DNA of 6,895 bases from an uncultured Clostridia bacterium (GTDB lineage Bacteria; Bacillota_A; Clostridia; Oscillospirales; Acutalibacteraceae): NCBI GenBank assembly GCA_937891215.1, contig CALAEU010000043.1, positions 1 to 6,895 of the forward strand, read 5' to 3'. The notes beneath the pieces were generated by a model. The model saw only the letters and a program-made list of their open reading frames with translations, had not been told where the DNA came from and ran no database searches. Positions 6,785-6,895 of the stretch are shown here, in pieces; within the stretch, counting starts at the first letter, position 1, and each line of letters opens with the position of its first letter. The position numbers were made by a program, and so were the translations under genes.

Positions 6785-6848
6785 CTACGATAAAACGAGC
6801 AAATCCCTTCGTTCATTTTCAAAATATTTAATTCATAAACGCGTTATA

Positions 6849-6895
6849 AATGCAACGCAGTTCCGCAATTTTTAATTCCCAATCATAGGTTGCTA
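6849..6895. repeat. 47-bp inverted repeat, right copy at window edge
   Basis: This is the exact reverse complement of 5257-5303. Read on the + strand it ends in TAGGTTGCTA, the same junction (TAG stop, then GTT GCT A) that opens the silent cassette on the minus strand. The window stops inside the repeat, so its true length is unknown. If the match continues, another cassette starts just beyond the edge on the + strand. Confidence 0.93.

Larger units (their letters stand above)
6341..6848. other. Intergenic patchwork, no credible gene
   Basis: Apart from the terminator-like hairpin, the AATGC tract, the second interspersed repeat and the third hairpin listed separately, I see nothing functional here. 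The open frames are short, and none combines a ribosome binding site with protein-like composition. A 20-codon + strand frame from ATG at 6421 has no ribosome binding site and ends in the hairpin. A small inverted repeat (TTGCTA 6393-6398 with TAGCAA 6405-6410) lies upstream of the promoter; its role is unknown. Confidence 0.6.

Overview
The window reads as AT-rich chromosomal DNA of a low-GC Gram-positive anaerobe, most likely a gut or rumen clostridium of the Ruminococcus/Oscillospiraceae type. The support is a type I dockerin at the end of a very large secreted-type protein, helical repeats of the kind seen in Firmicutes surface proteins, a strong GGAGG ribosome binding site, a sigma-A type promoter, and short hairpin-bearing intergenic repeats. 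The genus is inferred; no marker gene is present.

Layout: all recognised coding sequence is on the minus strand. Positions 1-352 are a non-coding 3' flank with a terminator hairpin (277-307). Positions 353-5224 encode a 1623-residue protein with a long helical N-terminal region, a central beta-rich region, FIVAR-like helical segments and a C-terminal dockerin. This gene has no signal peptide, no convincing ribosome binding site and no promoter. A TAG stop lies immediately upstream of its open frame. About 0.5 kb upstream (5383-5952) is a second, short ORF that has what the large gene lacks: promoter, long 5' leader, Shine-Dalgarno and signal peptide. After the signal-peptide region it carries a 324-bp sequence identical to the start of the large gene (5485-5808 = 4940-5263). 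It then switches to about 16 codons of a related but different protein and runs out in an intergenic repeat. Positions 5953-6895 hold the 5' leader, the promoter and a patchwork of repeats, with no credible gene.

How the parts fit together: the short ORF looks like an expression leader and the large gene like a silent cassette. Recombination in the 324-bp repeat would remove 545 bp and create an intact 1684-residue secreted dockerin protein. The last 47 bases of the window (6849-6895) are the exact reverse complement of the sequence at the front of the silent cassette (5257-5303). This suggests that a second cassette starts just beyond the right edge in the opposite orientation. The promoter plus signal-peptide block would then sit between cassettes sharing their 5' ends, the layout known from the invertible S-layer (sap) locus of Campylobacter fetus. 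The repeats are seen directly; the switching model is inference. Misassembly of paralogues in a metagenome is the main alternative.
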